From Azolla caroliniana (taxonomy: Eukaryota > Polypodiophyta): DNA of 64,000 nucleotides. A program made the position numbers and the translations under genes. This document shows, in pieces, positions 46,496 through 59,487 of this stretch (positions are counted from its first letter, which is position 1; every line of letters begins with the position of its first letter). The notes under the pieces were generated by a model that worked only from the letters and a program-made list of their open reading frames with translations, was not told the origin of the DNA and searched no databases. The DNA is taken from NCBI GenBank assembly GCA_043228905.1, contig JBHGNT010000005.1, positions 5,270,001 to 5,334,000 on the forward strand, written 5' to 3'.

Positions 46496-46814
46496 CATAC
46501 TGTACATACATACATTTTTTCATGTATACATCCATTATGTATATACATTACATTACACGCATACATTACATAAATTTTTACATGCATACATTCATTATAT
46601 ACATTACATTACATACATTCACACACAGAAATATATACACACACATACATACCTTACATGCACACATACATACATACATACATACATCAAAGTGTGTTGG
46701 AAAATAACCAAGAGTAGCTTGTGTTGAATACATCACTTGCAAATTTGCGACTACACTACATAGTACAAACTACATACTCTTGGTTATTTTACAACACACT
46801 TTGATGTATGTAGT
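46417..46814. repeat. Foldback region with microsatellites, copy B
   Basis: Counterpart of 2422-2819. The CA and TG runs on either side are longer than in copy A, and a TACCTTACAT-like stretch is shorter, while the paired arms are unchanged. Confidence 0.5.
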
Positions 46815-47517
46815 AGGTATGTGTGTGTGTGTGTGTGTGTGTGAATGTATGTATGTACATATGTAGGTAGGTATTCATACATACATTACAAACTTACATA
46901 TGTACATACATATTTATTATCCTATATGATAATTTAATGTGAACATCCAAACAAAAAGGCAGCATTAAATGGCCTCTCTCTCTCTTATTCTCTCACCAAA
47001 AAAAGCACACCAATCTACCCCCAAAAAACACCAAATCAAAAAAAACAAAAACAAAGAGAAGTTCATCATTAAAGCTTCACCAAACCACTTAAGTGCACAC
47101 ACACACACACACACCTCTCTATTTATATGGTATTGTTCATGAAAGCCTGGACAGCTCAAAAACTATATGTAGTACAGAGACACCAGGAAACAGAGTAGAA
47201 AAGCAAAAGCAAAAGCAAATCCCCCCCGCCCTTTCCCACAACTGCAACAACAGAAAACAGAGGAAGCAAGCAAGAAGGAAGGAAGAAGACATGAAGATCA
47301 ACATCATCAATCAAAGCTACATACATACATAACTGTTTGGGGTCCTCATGAGCTAAGCTACTCATTCTCTACATGCATGCATACATACATATATACATAC
47401 ATACATACATGCATGCATGCATAACACATGCATCATCACCAATCACAGTTAACTTTATGAATCAGACACACCAATTGCTTCATTCATTTCTCATTCATTG
47501 CATTTCATACTCAAAAC

Positions 47518-47552
<35 letters not shown>

Positions 47553-47687
47553 GAAGCCCCTCTATTAATTACTGCTCCTCCTCTTCTTCTTTCTCTGTCT
47601 ATCTTCATCTTCTTCCTCTAACAAGATTTCTAGGAGAGGAAGGAAGGCAAATCTCTCCACTCTCTCTCTCTGCTATTCTAGTTAGCC

Positions 47688-50085
47688 ATGGAGAAGATGA
47701 GTTTGAAGCTCAATGCAGCCTTCAGCAAGTTCTCTACTTCTCTGCCTCTCTTCTTCTTCATAATCATGGGATACTGCACAATGTGTGTTCATCATGTGGA
47801 AGCGAAGGATCCTATCGCCATGTTTGTGTTCGGGGATTCTTTGGTGGATACAGGCAACAATGACTACATCCCATCGACGGCCCGTGCAAACTTCCGGCCC
47901 AACGGTCTGGATTACCCGAATGGCCAGCCCACTGGCCGATTCTGCAATGGAAAGATCATCTCCGATTTCATAAGTATTCCTCACTATACTCTGCTCTAAT
48001 GTGCACTAATACTCTACTAATCTACATTTACACACCATAACTGCATTTCTCTCTAATACTATTTGCATAATCTCCCAAACATCTCAGGTTATGTGTTTTT
48101 GTTTTGAGCTCATGTAACTTGGTTTAGGGTTTAGGGTTTCCCTCTAATGTGCACTAATACTCTAGTAATCTACATTTACACACCATAACTGCATTTCTCT
48201 CTAATACTATTTGCATAATCTCCCACACATATAAGGTTATGTGTTTTTGTTTTGAGCTCATGTAACTTGGTTTGTGTGTGTGTGTGGGTGGTTGCAGGTG
48301 ATTACATGGGTCTGCCACCAGTGAAGCCATACCTTGACCCTTCCAACGATCAATCTAGCCTCCTCCTCGGTGCAAATTTTGCCTCTGCAGGTGCCGGTAT
48401 CCTTAACAGCACCGGCAGACTCTTCGTAAGTTGCTCATGTTCATGTGCTTTTGCTACTTGCGGTACCAATGGCTTGACCTAATCGGCTGTCATATGTGGT
48501 TTAATTGATCTTGCAGGTGAAGGTCCTCACAGTAGAAGAGCAATTTGCAATGTTCGATGAATACAAGCAAAAGGTTGCGAGCTTCATAGGGCGTCCGGCT
48601 ATGGAGAAGCTTTTGTCAGGGGCTCTGTTTTCGCTTACATTCGGCGGAAATGACTACATCAACAACTATCTCATGCCCTCTGCAAGGTCCAACAAGCAAT
48701 TCACCTTGCCCCAATGGCAATCCATCCTCATTGCCCAATACAAAATCCAACTCATTGTAAGCTGGAATCCCACATTTTGTTTTTGTTTGATCAAAGAAAC
48801 ATCTTTCATCTCAGTGATCTCACCACATTTTGAATCCTACATTTTGGTTTTCTTGGATCAAAGATACAACATCTTTCATCTCATCTCACCGTATTGGAAT
48901 CTCAGATTTTGTTTGTGTTGGATCAAAGCCACATACATCTTTGATCTCAGTGATCTCACCCTATTGGAATCCCACATTTGTTTTTCTTCTTTTTGTCAAA
49001 GACACATACATCTTTGATCTCATCTCACCATATGTCTGCTTTCTATGTTCACCATTAATAATTGTGGCATTCATGGTATGCAGGAATTGTATCGGATGGG
49101 TGCCCGAAAGTTCTCGATATCATCCTTGGGGCCATTGGGTTGCATCCCATCTCAGCTCAACATTCAGAAGAGCCCCGATGGATCTTGCATCCCATTCCTC
49201 CAGAAAGTCGCGCTGAGCTTCAATGCCGCGCTGAAGCCGATGACAGAGGAGTTGAATGCCATGTTCCCTGATGCAACATATGTCTATGTCAATAGCTTTG
49301 GCATTGTCATGGACTACATCTCCAACCCTAGTGCCTATGGTAAAACATTTGCTCCACCCTACCAGTCGATGTCTTTTACGCAATCACCGTGTTTGAAATT
49401 AATTACCGCGGTACCCATTTTCACTTTCACCATGATGGATACATGTTGAGGGCCAAGGAGGTCACACAGCTTTTATGAGGTTCACTTCAATCAAGGTGTA
49501 GCATTGTTGTCCATGTGTGAAATGTAGACGTCGGGGAGGGGAAGAGGGGAAGAGTGTCCGCACACATGTAGCCATTTGGTTTTCTAGCTACCAATTCATC
49601 ATTGGTACACATACCCTAGGGTTCACTCTCCGAAATTCTTGAAAAACATAGGATTGTAGGGTTTCAAGGGGGGCTGGGAGTATCTTCATGAATGAATGTC
49701 CTTATCACTTCTCACACACTTTCACTTCCCCACAAGAATCTTCTCATTTATCCTCTTGGGTTCCATATTTTTTCTTTTTTGTCCCTACATTTTGTTTAGA
49801 GTAATGTTTGTTTCAAACTAATCCCTTCTTATGGGTGCTTTTTTTTTATCTGGTATTTGTATAGGGTTCGAGACAGCCCACATGGCTTGTTGTGGTCAAG
49901 GAAAGTACAATGGTTTTCTCATTTGTAATAGGTTCTCAAATCTTTGTGCGAACCGACAAAACCATGTGTTCTGGGACCCATATCACCCTACAGAAAAAGT
50001 GAACCAATTGATCACACATCGGATCTTGAATGGACCGAAGTCCGACCTTAGCCCCGTTAATATTCGACAACTCTTGGGGATATAA
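47688..50085 (+). CDS. GDSL esterase/lipase, copy B (five exons, 376 aa)
   Basis: Exons 47688-47973, 48298-48425, 48517-48756, 49084-49339 and 49865-50085 have the same borders and phases as copy A. Signal peptide, FGDSL (Ser51), GGND (181-184) and DPYH (Asp341, His344) are all intact. Coding differences seen are one synonymous change in exon 1 and Thr252 to Ser in exon 4. Intron 1 is 2 bp shorter because of its GT microsatellite. Expected activity is the same as copy A: a secreted SGNH-type ester hydrolase of unknown substrate. Confidence 0.92.
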
Positions 50086-53000
50086 CAAAGAAACAAAAAA
50101 ATTCTGATACAAGCTATCTTTGTTTTTTGTTTTTTTTTCTTAATTTGTTGGCCCAAGACCAGTTTAAGAAGATGAGCTTATTTTTCCATGGGCTGTAGAG
50201 GTTAAAGGTTCAAATCATCAAGTCTTTGAACCCACCCTTATTTGGTTGTAATTTGCTTTGGCTCAAAAATGAGTTATATTGCTTGATATGGCAATAATAT
50301 GAGATGTACTTCATATTTTTTATACTACTTTGGATTTTGGAAAATTTTAGCTGTTTGTTTTAATGGTACCTCATGTGTAACGAGTTAGAAATTATAAGAT
50401 TAGGTTATTGTAACCTTCAACCTCACCAAACAATTTATATATAGTAAATCCTAAAAGGCTTGTAAAAGTTTAGTGGTTCATCAATTATTTAGGCACGGAG
50501 CATTTTATAATATACATTTCCGATGTTGGCATTGGCCCAAGAGACAATGAACCTCATTCTAGAAAACAATGTGAAATGTATCTATTCTAGAGGCCTTGGT
50601 AAGACATGATAACAAGCTGAAATACCCGAAATGTTGGGGACTTTTTGTTCCTATCAGTGTACATCTAACTAAAACTGTCATGTTGTCTCTAGACTCTCAC
50701 CATGTATATTAAACCAAGTTGCAAATTTGTTGGGAACTTAGTCAGCTTTCCCGTGGGATTTTAGAACCTTAGCATCCGGAAAGATTCCTTTTGATCGTCC
50801 ATTAAACATAGTGATTTCGTGACTCTCTCATTGTCATTTGCTAGACATCCTAAGCAATCCTAGTTTGTTGAGTGGTACCTATTTCCAATCATCGCCATAA
50901 GGTGTATGTGATGATTTTGGGCATTTTGTATGATTGATTGCTGCTGGTTGCTCACAAAAAAAGGACCTATTTTAGACTTCCTTCCAATTGTGCCATATTT
51001 TGTAGCTTTGTTAATAGCCCAAAGTTGGGGTCGCAAAGGATCCCTCAAACTTTTCTCTATTTGGGCCTTTGGGGACATTTTTCCTTTTTCACCAAGATCC
51101 CTCAAACTTCTTCTTACATTCAACACGACAAAAAGGGGACGTGTTTCATCGTATGAATTTCATTTATCCATGCCAACAACTAGGTGTTCTAAGTTCTACG
51201 GAATGCACACGTCCAATTGTAGAGATCCATTGCTTTTAGTTATTGCGTCATTCTGTCACTAACAAAATGTAACAGTGGAAAATGAATAACAGTAACTCTT
51301 GGGTGTCCAATAACAGTAGTAAAATTTATAGTTTAAAGTGTATGACAAAATACGACCTTTAACAATATTGATTTACAATTCGGTCAACCCCAAGGCAACA
51401 TGCCGTGCATTGTATTGCTTTGTCAACAATGGAGCAATAATGGCACAACCTCTTGTGTCTTCAATACTAGACATCAAAGCTATAGGTGAAGATGGAAGCA
51501 TTAAAATCTATGACAAAAGAAGAGAGTTGAAATGTGTACATGCACACAAGAGTCATAACATGAACACAAATTGTTGTGTTGCACAATACAAAATTACTCT
51601 AAAGAGAAGAAGTAAAAAATAGGTCTTGAGACAAGAAAATAAAGGTGCATGTTCTAAAGGACAAAATCATTCATACGCCATATTCATAGGATTAGGTGGT
51701 TTCTAATAATGTCATTTTTGCCATTATTAGAAACCACCGAATTGACATTAGAGAGTCATTTGGACTTAGAATTATATAGAGACCAAAACTCAACCAAAAT
51801 ATGAATGATGCATCCTTGATACCAAGATTCACAAAGCACCATGTCCATACCTTTTGATGGTTTTAACAAAAAACTGACCATTAATCATAATATTCCCATC
51901 CCACCACGGAAATATTGCCATATTTGTAGTCCAAGCGAGAAGCACTAAAACAAGGAATCGAAGATTTCGTGTTCAAAAGTAGACAAACATAAGTATAAAA
52001 ACCTATGTCGGAAGATTACTATGAAATTTGTTTTGAGAGGCAAGAACAAAATTGGAGATATTTATGACTTTCTTTATACAAATTCTCAATGGGTTCAACA
52101 CCAAGAAAATCATGGAGAGCCTTTCCAATATTTTGTAAAGGCTCTTGATATCATGATTTACTCTATTTGTGTTTTACATGATAAAAAGTTTATTTATGTT
52201 TTGCATTAAAGGGTCTTCTTTATGTTTGCATTAAAATACCCTATATGTGGGTACAAATTTAAAGAGAATCTAAAATTTGAATCCCAACAAAGCAAATGGC
52301 AAATCAATTTCTCGATTTACTTCACCCTCTTTGAACTCTATATTGACAACCAAGAGCCACATGGCGGTAGTGAGGGAATCAATATATTAGGACACCAGTT
52401 CACATTCTTCTTGAGATGTTGATTACGTAATATTGGCCACTAAATCTAATGCAAGACTTCAAAACCAACTTAATGCAATAGATAATCTTTGTGAACAATA
52501 CAGCCTCAGAGTAAATCAAGGACCAACCAAGCACACTTCCATGAACCTTGTACTAAAATATGGTTATTTGGTTTCATGGTCATCCCTATCCTCGTGTACA
52601 TTGTAGCCATTGTAGCATCCAATTGGTCATGATGATGCAAAGGCTCGCCGCTCCACCTCATACAAGAGTGTTCAAGTTAAATAATGTAAAAGCTTTAATT
52701 CAAACTAGAAACCTAATCACCAAAACAAGGATCAAGATCGTGGCAAGCATCATGACACTCACAAGTAATAAAATGGCTCAAAAATAATGGCTACAACATC
52801 AATAATTTGGCAATACATAGCTTACACCTCTCCGAAATGATGTACATACATGATATTGCCACAAGAGATATGGTAACTCTATACCCAAAAGATTTAGTCC
52901 ACAAAAATGGTCTATAAGAAGATAGTTTCATGGACTTCTTCCAAAATGTGCTCACAAAGCAATCCTACAACCAACTAGAGATTGAAGCAAGATGTATACT

Positions 53001-54433
53001 TGCACACCTAGACCCAAAAGACTTCCTAGTTATGTGAAGGAGAAGTGATAGCAAGTTGCATATGCCCAACTTATGAGCAAGTGAAAGAGAAGCATGACAA
53101 CACCCTCTTTATGTGGAGTCCATAATACAATGAACGAAGAAATCTTATTCAAACTTCAAATGTATATGAAATCAACCCTTCTATCAAAACATGTTGCAAT
53201 GGAAACACCATAGATCTCACTTCTTCCCCAGGCTTGCACCATATACCAAGACTCGCCATAGATTGAGCAAAGGATTGTCAACAACAAAGACCCTAACTAT
53301 CATATGATACGAAGTGTGGGCCATAGTATAGCGAAACCAAGTCATGAAGATTATTGCTCACATTGTTGGATTTGCTTGAGGACATTTAGTGAACTTCATC
53401 ATAGCCTCACCCAACCACATCTATCAACCTTCAATACGATGTCCGCTCCCCAGTAATCCATGCATGGTCGTCATACACTTATGTTTGTAATTCATCTTAA
53501 CACTCATTCCATCACATGCACTCAAGTCATCATCATTGTTTGTTAGGAAACTTAGAGCTTTATCTTTGTTTTATTTAGGTAACTTTATACACTTCATGAT
53601 TGTTAGCCATCAAGTGCATAACACTCGGTAACCACCACTTGCATTCAAGTCATCCTCATGGATCAAACTGAATAGGTGCAAACTGATTGTCTTAATCAAG
53701 TTCATTGCCACCAGATGCTCACATAGTGATTGATTGGTATGGTTAGAAAAAGATTCTATCGTTACAATATAATACATTATCAAGGATGCAGTCTCAAACA
53801 AGGAGAAAATTCTGGCTAAACACCAAACAATATGAGACAGAGAGAGTCTTTAACGGAACAACTTGCATTGATAGAATAAAATTCCCAAATGGGGTGAAAT
53901 CCTTCCATGTCCGAAGGTAAATGGTATCTTGTTTGAGGGTAATATCATTCATATCATCAACCTCTAAATATTTACCTCTTTGATGAGTTATTTACACATT
54001 TCCTGTCTACACAATCCTAAATGCTACCAAACAAATTTGTTGCTGATCATGTACCTTCTCTAAATCTTGAGAGGTGCCAAATTATGTTTTACTTAGTATT
54101 TCGTCATCAGAGAAGCAAATATTAAATATGTAGAGAGTAAAATATACGGATTCACCCATATACCAGGATGAAGCCTTACAAAACATTAAAGAATACATTA
54201 TATACATAGATAAATATATTTTTGCAAAGAAAGCATGTAGATTCATTGGCAAGATGCACATAACATAATAAAGAGTAATACAGTGCCGAATGGATAGAGT
54301 AAACATCACTCACATAACATTGTGTATGATACTACATATGTAAGAAAACACCGTCCATATTGTTGTCGATCCATAGTTAGTTGGGAAAAAAATGATGATT
54401 ATCTTTCCGTTTCTTTCCAACTTAGAGAATTTG
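50086..54433. other. Intergenic spacer between GDSL and cyclophilin genes, copy B
   Basis: Counterpart of 6078-10429, with no gene. The perfect 17-bp hairpin is unchanged at 51695-51738. The block 50860-51262 appears unchanged from copy A in its open frames, but it shows no domain on either strand. Confidence 0.55.
51695..51738. repeat. Perfect 17-bp hairpin, copy B
   Basis: Arms 51695-51711 and 51722-51738 with a 10-nt loop, identical to 7683-7726. Confidence 0.75.
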
Positions 54434-56970
54434 TTATAGGGGCAGTTCCCCACTATCTACTATTACCACCTTACGCTTGGGGGTGCCACTTTGAGTACCT
54501 TCCGCTTCCACCTTATAAACCACATCCATGCCACTTATCACCTTTCCAAACACTACATGTCTTCCATCCAACCTATACAACACCAGCCCAGTACAGATTG
54601 TCATACAGAAAAATACTATAGTAATCCAAAGACAATCTAGTGTATACATTAATATCTGGTATTGTATAAGAGAAAGGCAGATAAACCAAAATACCCCTAA
54701 AAGTTGTCAAATTGACCAGGAATACCACTATGTAGTTTATAATTCTGTGTTTCATGCAAGTATTCCAACAAAAAGGCTGGTGATATATTGGTGGGACAGG
54801 TATTCTGGCAGTGTTTTTGAGAAACTATGCGCACTTGCAACAGACCCTTGTACTTACCAACTTGTTTTCACAGTAGTTATGAAAAATTGGGAGCCATTGG
54901 TGTTCGACCCAGCATTTGCCATGGACAAAACACCTATTATAATAATTAACAGGATCATCAGAACATTAAGTATTATCCATTATGCATTTAAGATTTCAAC
55001 AACAATGAAGAGCATAAAATGTTGCTGTACATAAATACAAATAGCTGACCTGGGGCTGTATGCTTGATCTTGAAATTCTCATCAGCAAAACTCTCACCAT
55101 AGATGGATTCTCCACCTCGTCCATCACCAAGGGTAAAATCCCCACCTTGTATCATGAAGCTAGGGATAATGCGATGGAGTTTGGACCCCTTATAATGAAG
55201 TGCTTTACCACTCCTTCCAACTCCCTTCTCACCAGTACAAAGAGCCCTGAAATTCTCTGTAATTTTGACAAAGCCATATATATACACACAATTAGAATGT
55301 GAGCACTGACAAATCCTTAGGGTTCATTTAAATAAGTTTACAGTTGAGCTGCAGGGCAAGTGTTTATCATAGAAATAAAGGAACACACCTGAATACCTTG
55401 AACCTTCTGGATACACCAGAATATCACTAAGTTTCTGGGAAACTCATCAGAGTAACCATCTGTAGTAGTATTTTTCTACTAGGATATTCAGGTAAATATG
55501 CAAAAAGTTACAAGTATTTCAGTGTTTTGCCATATAACAATAAATGTGTGATTGGTGGGACCAGTTTTGCAAATGCATGTGGCCAAATTATAGAGCATGG
55601 CAATGAATTTGAGCCTTGAATGCCAAAGACAATATTCCAGCACAAAGTATGAATCTAATCTTAGTAATCTACACACATGGGGCTTATATAACTTAAACCA
55701 TGGGATACAACAAAAAGAGAGATGAACTGACCTACAGTCTTTGGCACAGTTTTTCCAAATAAACCCATCACCACCCTTCCTAAAATAAGCCCAACAAAAG
55801 CACAAGAATTAGCTCCTTTTCAAGGTGTTTCAGAAAGATTAATTTGTCAACTCATATCTAGCTTTTTTACCTGTGGGCTTTCCGTCGATTTCGATATCGA
55901 AGAATACTTTATGGGTTATCTCATCTAATTGCTCATTTTTTTTAGCCTGAAATTTTCCCATGATCATTGAATCAAAGAAATCGCAATTGTATTAAAGCTC
56001 TAAGATTCTTTACACTATCAAACTAAAATTGCGTGAAGTTGTATATAAACTCAAATTCAATATAGCATGAAAATGAAGATGGGGGAAAATGGGTAATAGG
56101 AAACTAACATATTCTATCGTTTTATGATCTAATGTGACTAAGAGGGTAAAATACACATTTTGTTATTTTATGATCCAACTGTAAACGTATTTCCTATCAT
56201 TTGATGATCTAGTAGTAAAGGCTTAACATTAAGGTTAAGATTTCCCACCTCAATATGCACATCATGGGTAGGGACGCCTATGCTTAATAAGGTTGTTAAT
56301 GTCATATAGCTGGGTCCTATTCCCATCAATGAAAATTTTCTATATTCTTGGTCATTAACCAGCTACATTGTCATTGTGGTATAATTTGTAGCAGATATTT
56401 TGTCTGCTTTAATATAAATTTAGCACGTGTAAATCCCATGTATCAAAAGGAAACTCAAAAGATCGGACAAAAATGGATCCAACTGATTCCCAATAGAAAA
56501 ATGATGAGATCTGAATGCATCATCTAGTTTTTCTTTAATACATATAAATTCAACATATTCTCGTTTAAATGCATATAAATTCAACATCTTTCTCTCTGCC
56601 CCTTCAAATCTTTCACTTGGAAAGAAAGCAGGAAAATGTCTCCAACATATACATATGTCGATTCCGAATTTCACGTATTCTCGTTTAAATGCATATAAAT
56701 TCAACATCTTTCTCCCTGTCCCTTCGAATCTTTCGCTTGGAAAGAAAGCAGGAAAATGTCTCCAACATATACATATGTGGATTCAGAATTTCCGTATCGA
56801 TCACGCTACTGTTTCACAGATCTAGGGAAAACACAGTAGACAAAAAAGAGCGAAAAAAAAAGAGGCAAAGATTTCGTTTTTTTGAGTACCTGAAGAGTAG
56901 TAAGGAAAGAAGCAGAGGAGAAGAGAATCAGTGCGATCCAGATGGACACCAAGGGGAGGGTATTGGCCAT
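54434..56970 (-). CDS. Secretory cyclophilin similar to CYP20-1, copy B (six exons, 208 aa)
   Basis: Minus-strand exons are 56970-56890, 55946-55871, 55779-55732, 55256-55050, 54933-54858 and 54572-54434. They match copy A in length and phase. The only coding difference I saw is a synonymous Asp codon in exon 2. Signal peptide, the [14 protein letters not shown] active-site strand, the [12 protein letters not shown] segment and the VDSGELPL end are all intact. Intron 1 is 239 bp shorter than in copy A because the 120-bp array has two units instead of four. Function as for copy A. Confidence 0.93.
56556..56795 (-). repeat. 120-bp VNTR in cyclophilin intron 1, two units
   Basis: Units start at 56556 and 56676. 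They correspond to the first and last units of the four-unit array in copy A, with the end variants preserved, so the change is a loss or gain of two internal units. Confidence 0.95.
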
Positions 56971-58755
56971 GGGGTCTCTCTCTGTGCTCTGCTTCTTCAG
57001 AAAAGAAAGAAAGAAAGAGAGAAAGAAATAGCAGGCAGCAGCTACCAAGTGAGAGGAGATGTGTGTCTTTACTCACTCGCTCACTGGCAGTGGCTCCCGA
57101 GAGAGAGATGGACGGACAGACGGACGGACGGACGGACGGACGGGTTAGGGTTTTATTTCTTGTCCACAATGTGAACACGCACAGACGCCCACAAAACCTA
57201 CACACCGTTCCTCTTTGTCTTCTTCAATCTTCTCTATCTATGTCTTGTATGTCTATCTATAGAAGGACCACTTGTTTCTCACAAACCTCGGCACAACGAT
57301 TTCTCAGTAACCCCCCCTATCCATCCTTCTATCCAGCCACAGGCCTTTGTCCACCCATTGCTTTATGGCAATTGGGGTTTGTCCATCCTTCTATCCACCC
57401 CACGAGCCTTTGTCCACCCATTGCCTTTTGGTAATTGGGGGCTGGATTTCGTCCAACGTCACCATCTGCCCTACTCTCTGAGCCCATGTAGTTTCTATTC
57501 TCCTCTCTTTTAATTCTCCGGCACCGCATCCTTGGACCCACACGTTTGATCTTATGGACATGGTTACCACCTGTTTGCATCGTTTCCTAATCGAAGTGTG
57601 TGTGCTTGTCTATAGTGCGTGTTTTTACATTCCCATTTTGGTCTATGTGTTCGTTCGTTCGTTCACCTTCAAAAACAACATTTACAATGTCAGCACACAC
57701 ACACACCTCTTTATAAAATGGTGCTTTTAGTGTCACGTAAGACACGGTGGTTTAATAACATACCATGTGCTTTTCTCAAACAAGCTTACAGAATATTCTA
57801 AAATGATGTTTTGTTGAGGTTATAGAATATTTGCCCATGATGTTTCTATAAAGGTTACAAAAGCTTATAAAATATTCGCCAATATCAAGCTTATAGAATA
57901 TTCTCTAATGATGTCATGAAGCCTCGTATATTGCTTAAGGTACTTTCTTATATAGGTTTGTAGTCTCATATGAGAATGACTAGGTTCGATGTATGCTGCA
58001 ACCAAATGTGCAAATAGCTTAAGTGCACAAAATCAAGGACATGTAATGGAACTTTCATCAACATAAATCAAGGATATGCAATGATGAGATAACGTAAAGA
58101 AGGCATCTCGCTATATTCTATAGTTGGGCTCAAACAGTGTTAACTACAACTAAAAACTTTGCCAATGTCATGTGACGATGGATCAAGATTTCACCTCACG
58201 AACAATGCAAAAGAGATTCAAACACATACATACATATATACGTGCCTATATTGTAGGAATGTCTCATTGGGAATGTGTGAAGGGGAACCGTAGTAAGTTT
58301 TGCTTGGAAACACATAAAATGTAGCTGCTCATAAGAGGCTCAAACATAAACAAAAGAGATGATAAGGAATGGTGGCATGGTTTTCTTCAAGGGCGTTTGT
58401 TTGAACATGTTCTCTTATTACACACAATGTTAACTATAGATAGAGATAGAGATAGAGATAAATATAGTGATAAATATAGTGATAAATATAGTGCTAATTT
58501 CTAAATATAGAGATAGATAGATAGATAGGCTTTTGCCCATCCATTCATTCATTCATTTAGTCATTCATTCTTCGGACATGCACATGCAAAAAAACATAAA
58601 AACAAAAAATGGACCACTTCAAATATAAATACATAATAACTCCGAAGGGTTTTCTTCTTCATTATCATTAGGGTTTAGAACAAACAGAGCAGAACAGAAC
58701 AGAACAGAACAAAACCAGAAGGAGAAGATAAAAGAAGAGGAAGAAGGAAGAATCG
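56971..58755. promoter_or_regulatory. Divergent intergenic region between cyclophilin and peroxiredoxin, copy B
   Basis: Counterpart of 13205-14963. The peroxiredoxin TATAAATA box is at 58624-58631, and telo-boxes occur near both gene starts. The GGAC-type repeat near 57109 is longer (about seven units against three), and the GATAGA/GATAAATATAGT block (about 58436-58495) is slightly shorter. No additional gene. Confidence 0.6.
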
Positions 58756-59487
58756 ATGGCCATGGCTCGATCTGCAGTCGCTCCTCTCCTCGCGTCTCAG
58801 TGCGCCGCAGGTCTTCCCAGGCTCCCCTCATCCTCTTTCTCGTCGTCTCGGTATGTACTCTCTCCTCTCCCCAAATCGGTCTCTTCTTTTTCCTTCAATC
58901 TCCGAGGTGGAATCGTGAGACGAAGCAGCAGAACCTTCTCCTACCCCTTGGCCATGGCTTCTTCCTCTGTGACCACAGAGAGCTCGGTTGAATCCAAAAC
59001 CATCTCCGTCGGAGATAAGCTCCCCGAAGCAACGTTCGCTTATCTCGACAAAGAAGGTCAAGTTCAGACCGTGACCGTATCGGATCTCACGAAAGGCAAG
59101 AAAGCGGTGTTTTTCGCAGTTCCCGGAGCGTTCACTCCGACCTGTTCTCAGAAGCACTTACCAGGGTTTGTAGAGAAAGCTGATGAGCTCAGATCAAAAG
59201 GTGTGGATACCATAGCTTGTATATCTGTGAATGACGTGTTTGTGATGAGAGCATGGGGAGAGAACCTGAGCACAGGCGATAAGGTTCTTCTTCTCTCCGA
59301 TGGGAACTTGAACTTCACGAAAGCTATAGGTGCAACTCTGGACTTGAGTGATAAGCCCGTCGGTCTTGGTGTCAGGTCGAGAAGGTACTCTCTCCTCGCT
59401 GAGGATGGAGTGGTGAGAGTTCTCCATCTCGAAGAAGGCGGATCCTTCACTACCAGTGGAGCTGATGATATTTTGAAAGCCTTGTAG
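58756..59487 (+). CDS. PRXIIE: Peroxiredoxin type II E, chloroplastic, copy B (243 aa, intronless)
   Basis: The predicted protein is identical to copy A, with transit peptide (about 1-69), peroxidatic Cys130 and resolving Cys155. Six nucleotide differences fall in five codons, all silent. Upstream TATA box and AGAAC-rich leader are retained. Function as for copy A: plastid thiol peroxidase of the type II class. Confidence 0.95.
   Translation: MAMARSAVAPLLASQCAAGLPRLPSSSFSSSRYVLSPLPKSVSSFSFNLRGGIVRRSSRTFSYPLAMASSSVTTESSVESKTISVGDKLPEATFAYLDKEGQVQTVTVSDLTKGKKAVFFAVPGAFTPTCSQKHLPGFVEKADELRSKGVDTIACISVNDVFVMRAWGENLSTGDKVLLLSDGNLNFTKAIGATLDLSDKPVGLGVRSRRYSLLAEDGVVRVLHLEEGGSFTTSGADDILKAL

Larger units (their letters stand above)
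44712..47687. other. Spacer and 5' flank of the GDSL gene, copy B
   Basis: Counterpart of 728-3677, with no gene. It contains the 13-bp hairpin (44796-44835), the MITE-like element (44966-45154), the foldback block (46417-46814) and a longer GA run (about 47521-47551). The 18-base C run of copy A is replaced here by a short C tract with a G inside (about 47221-47230). Confidence 0.6.
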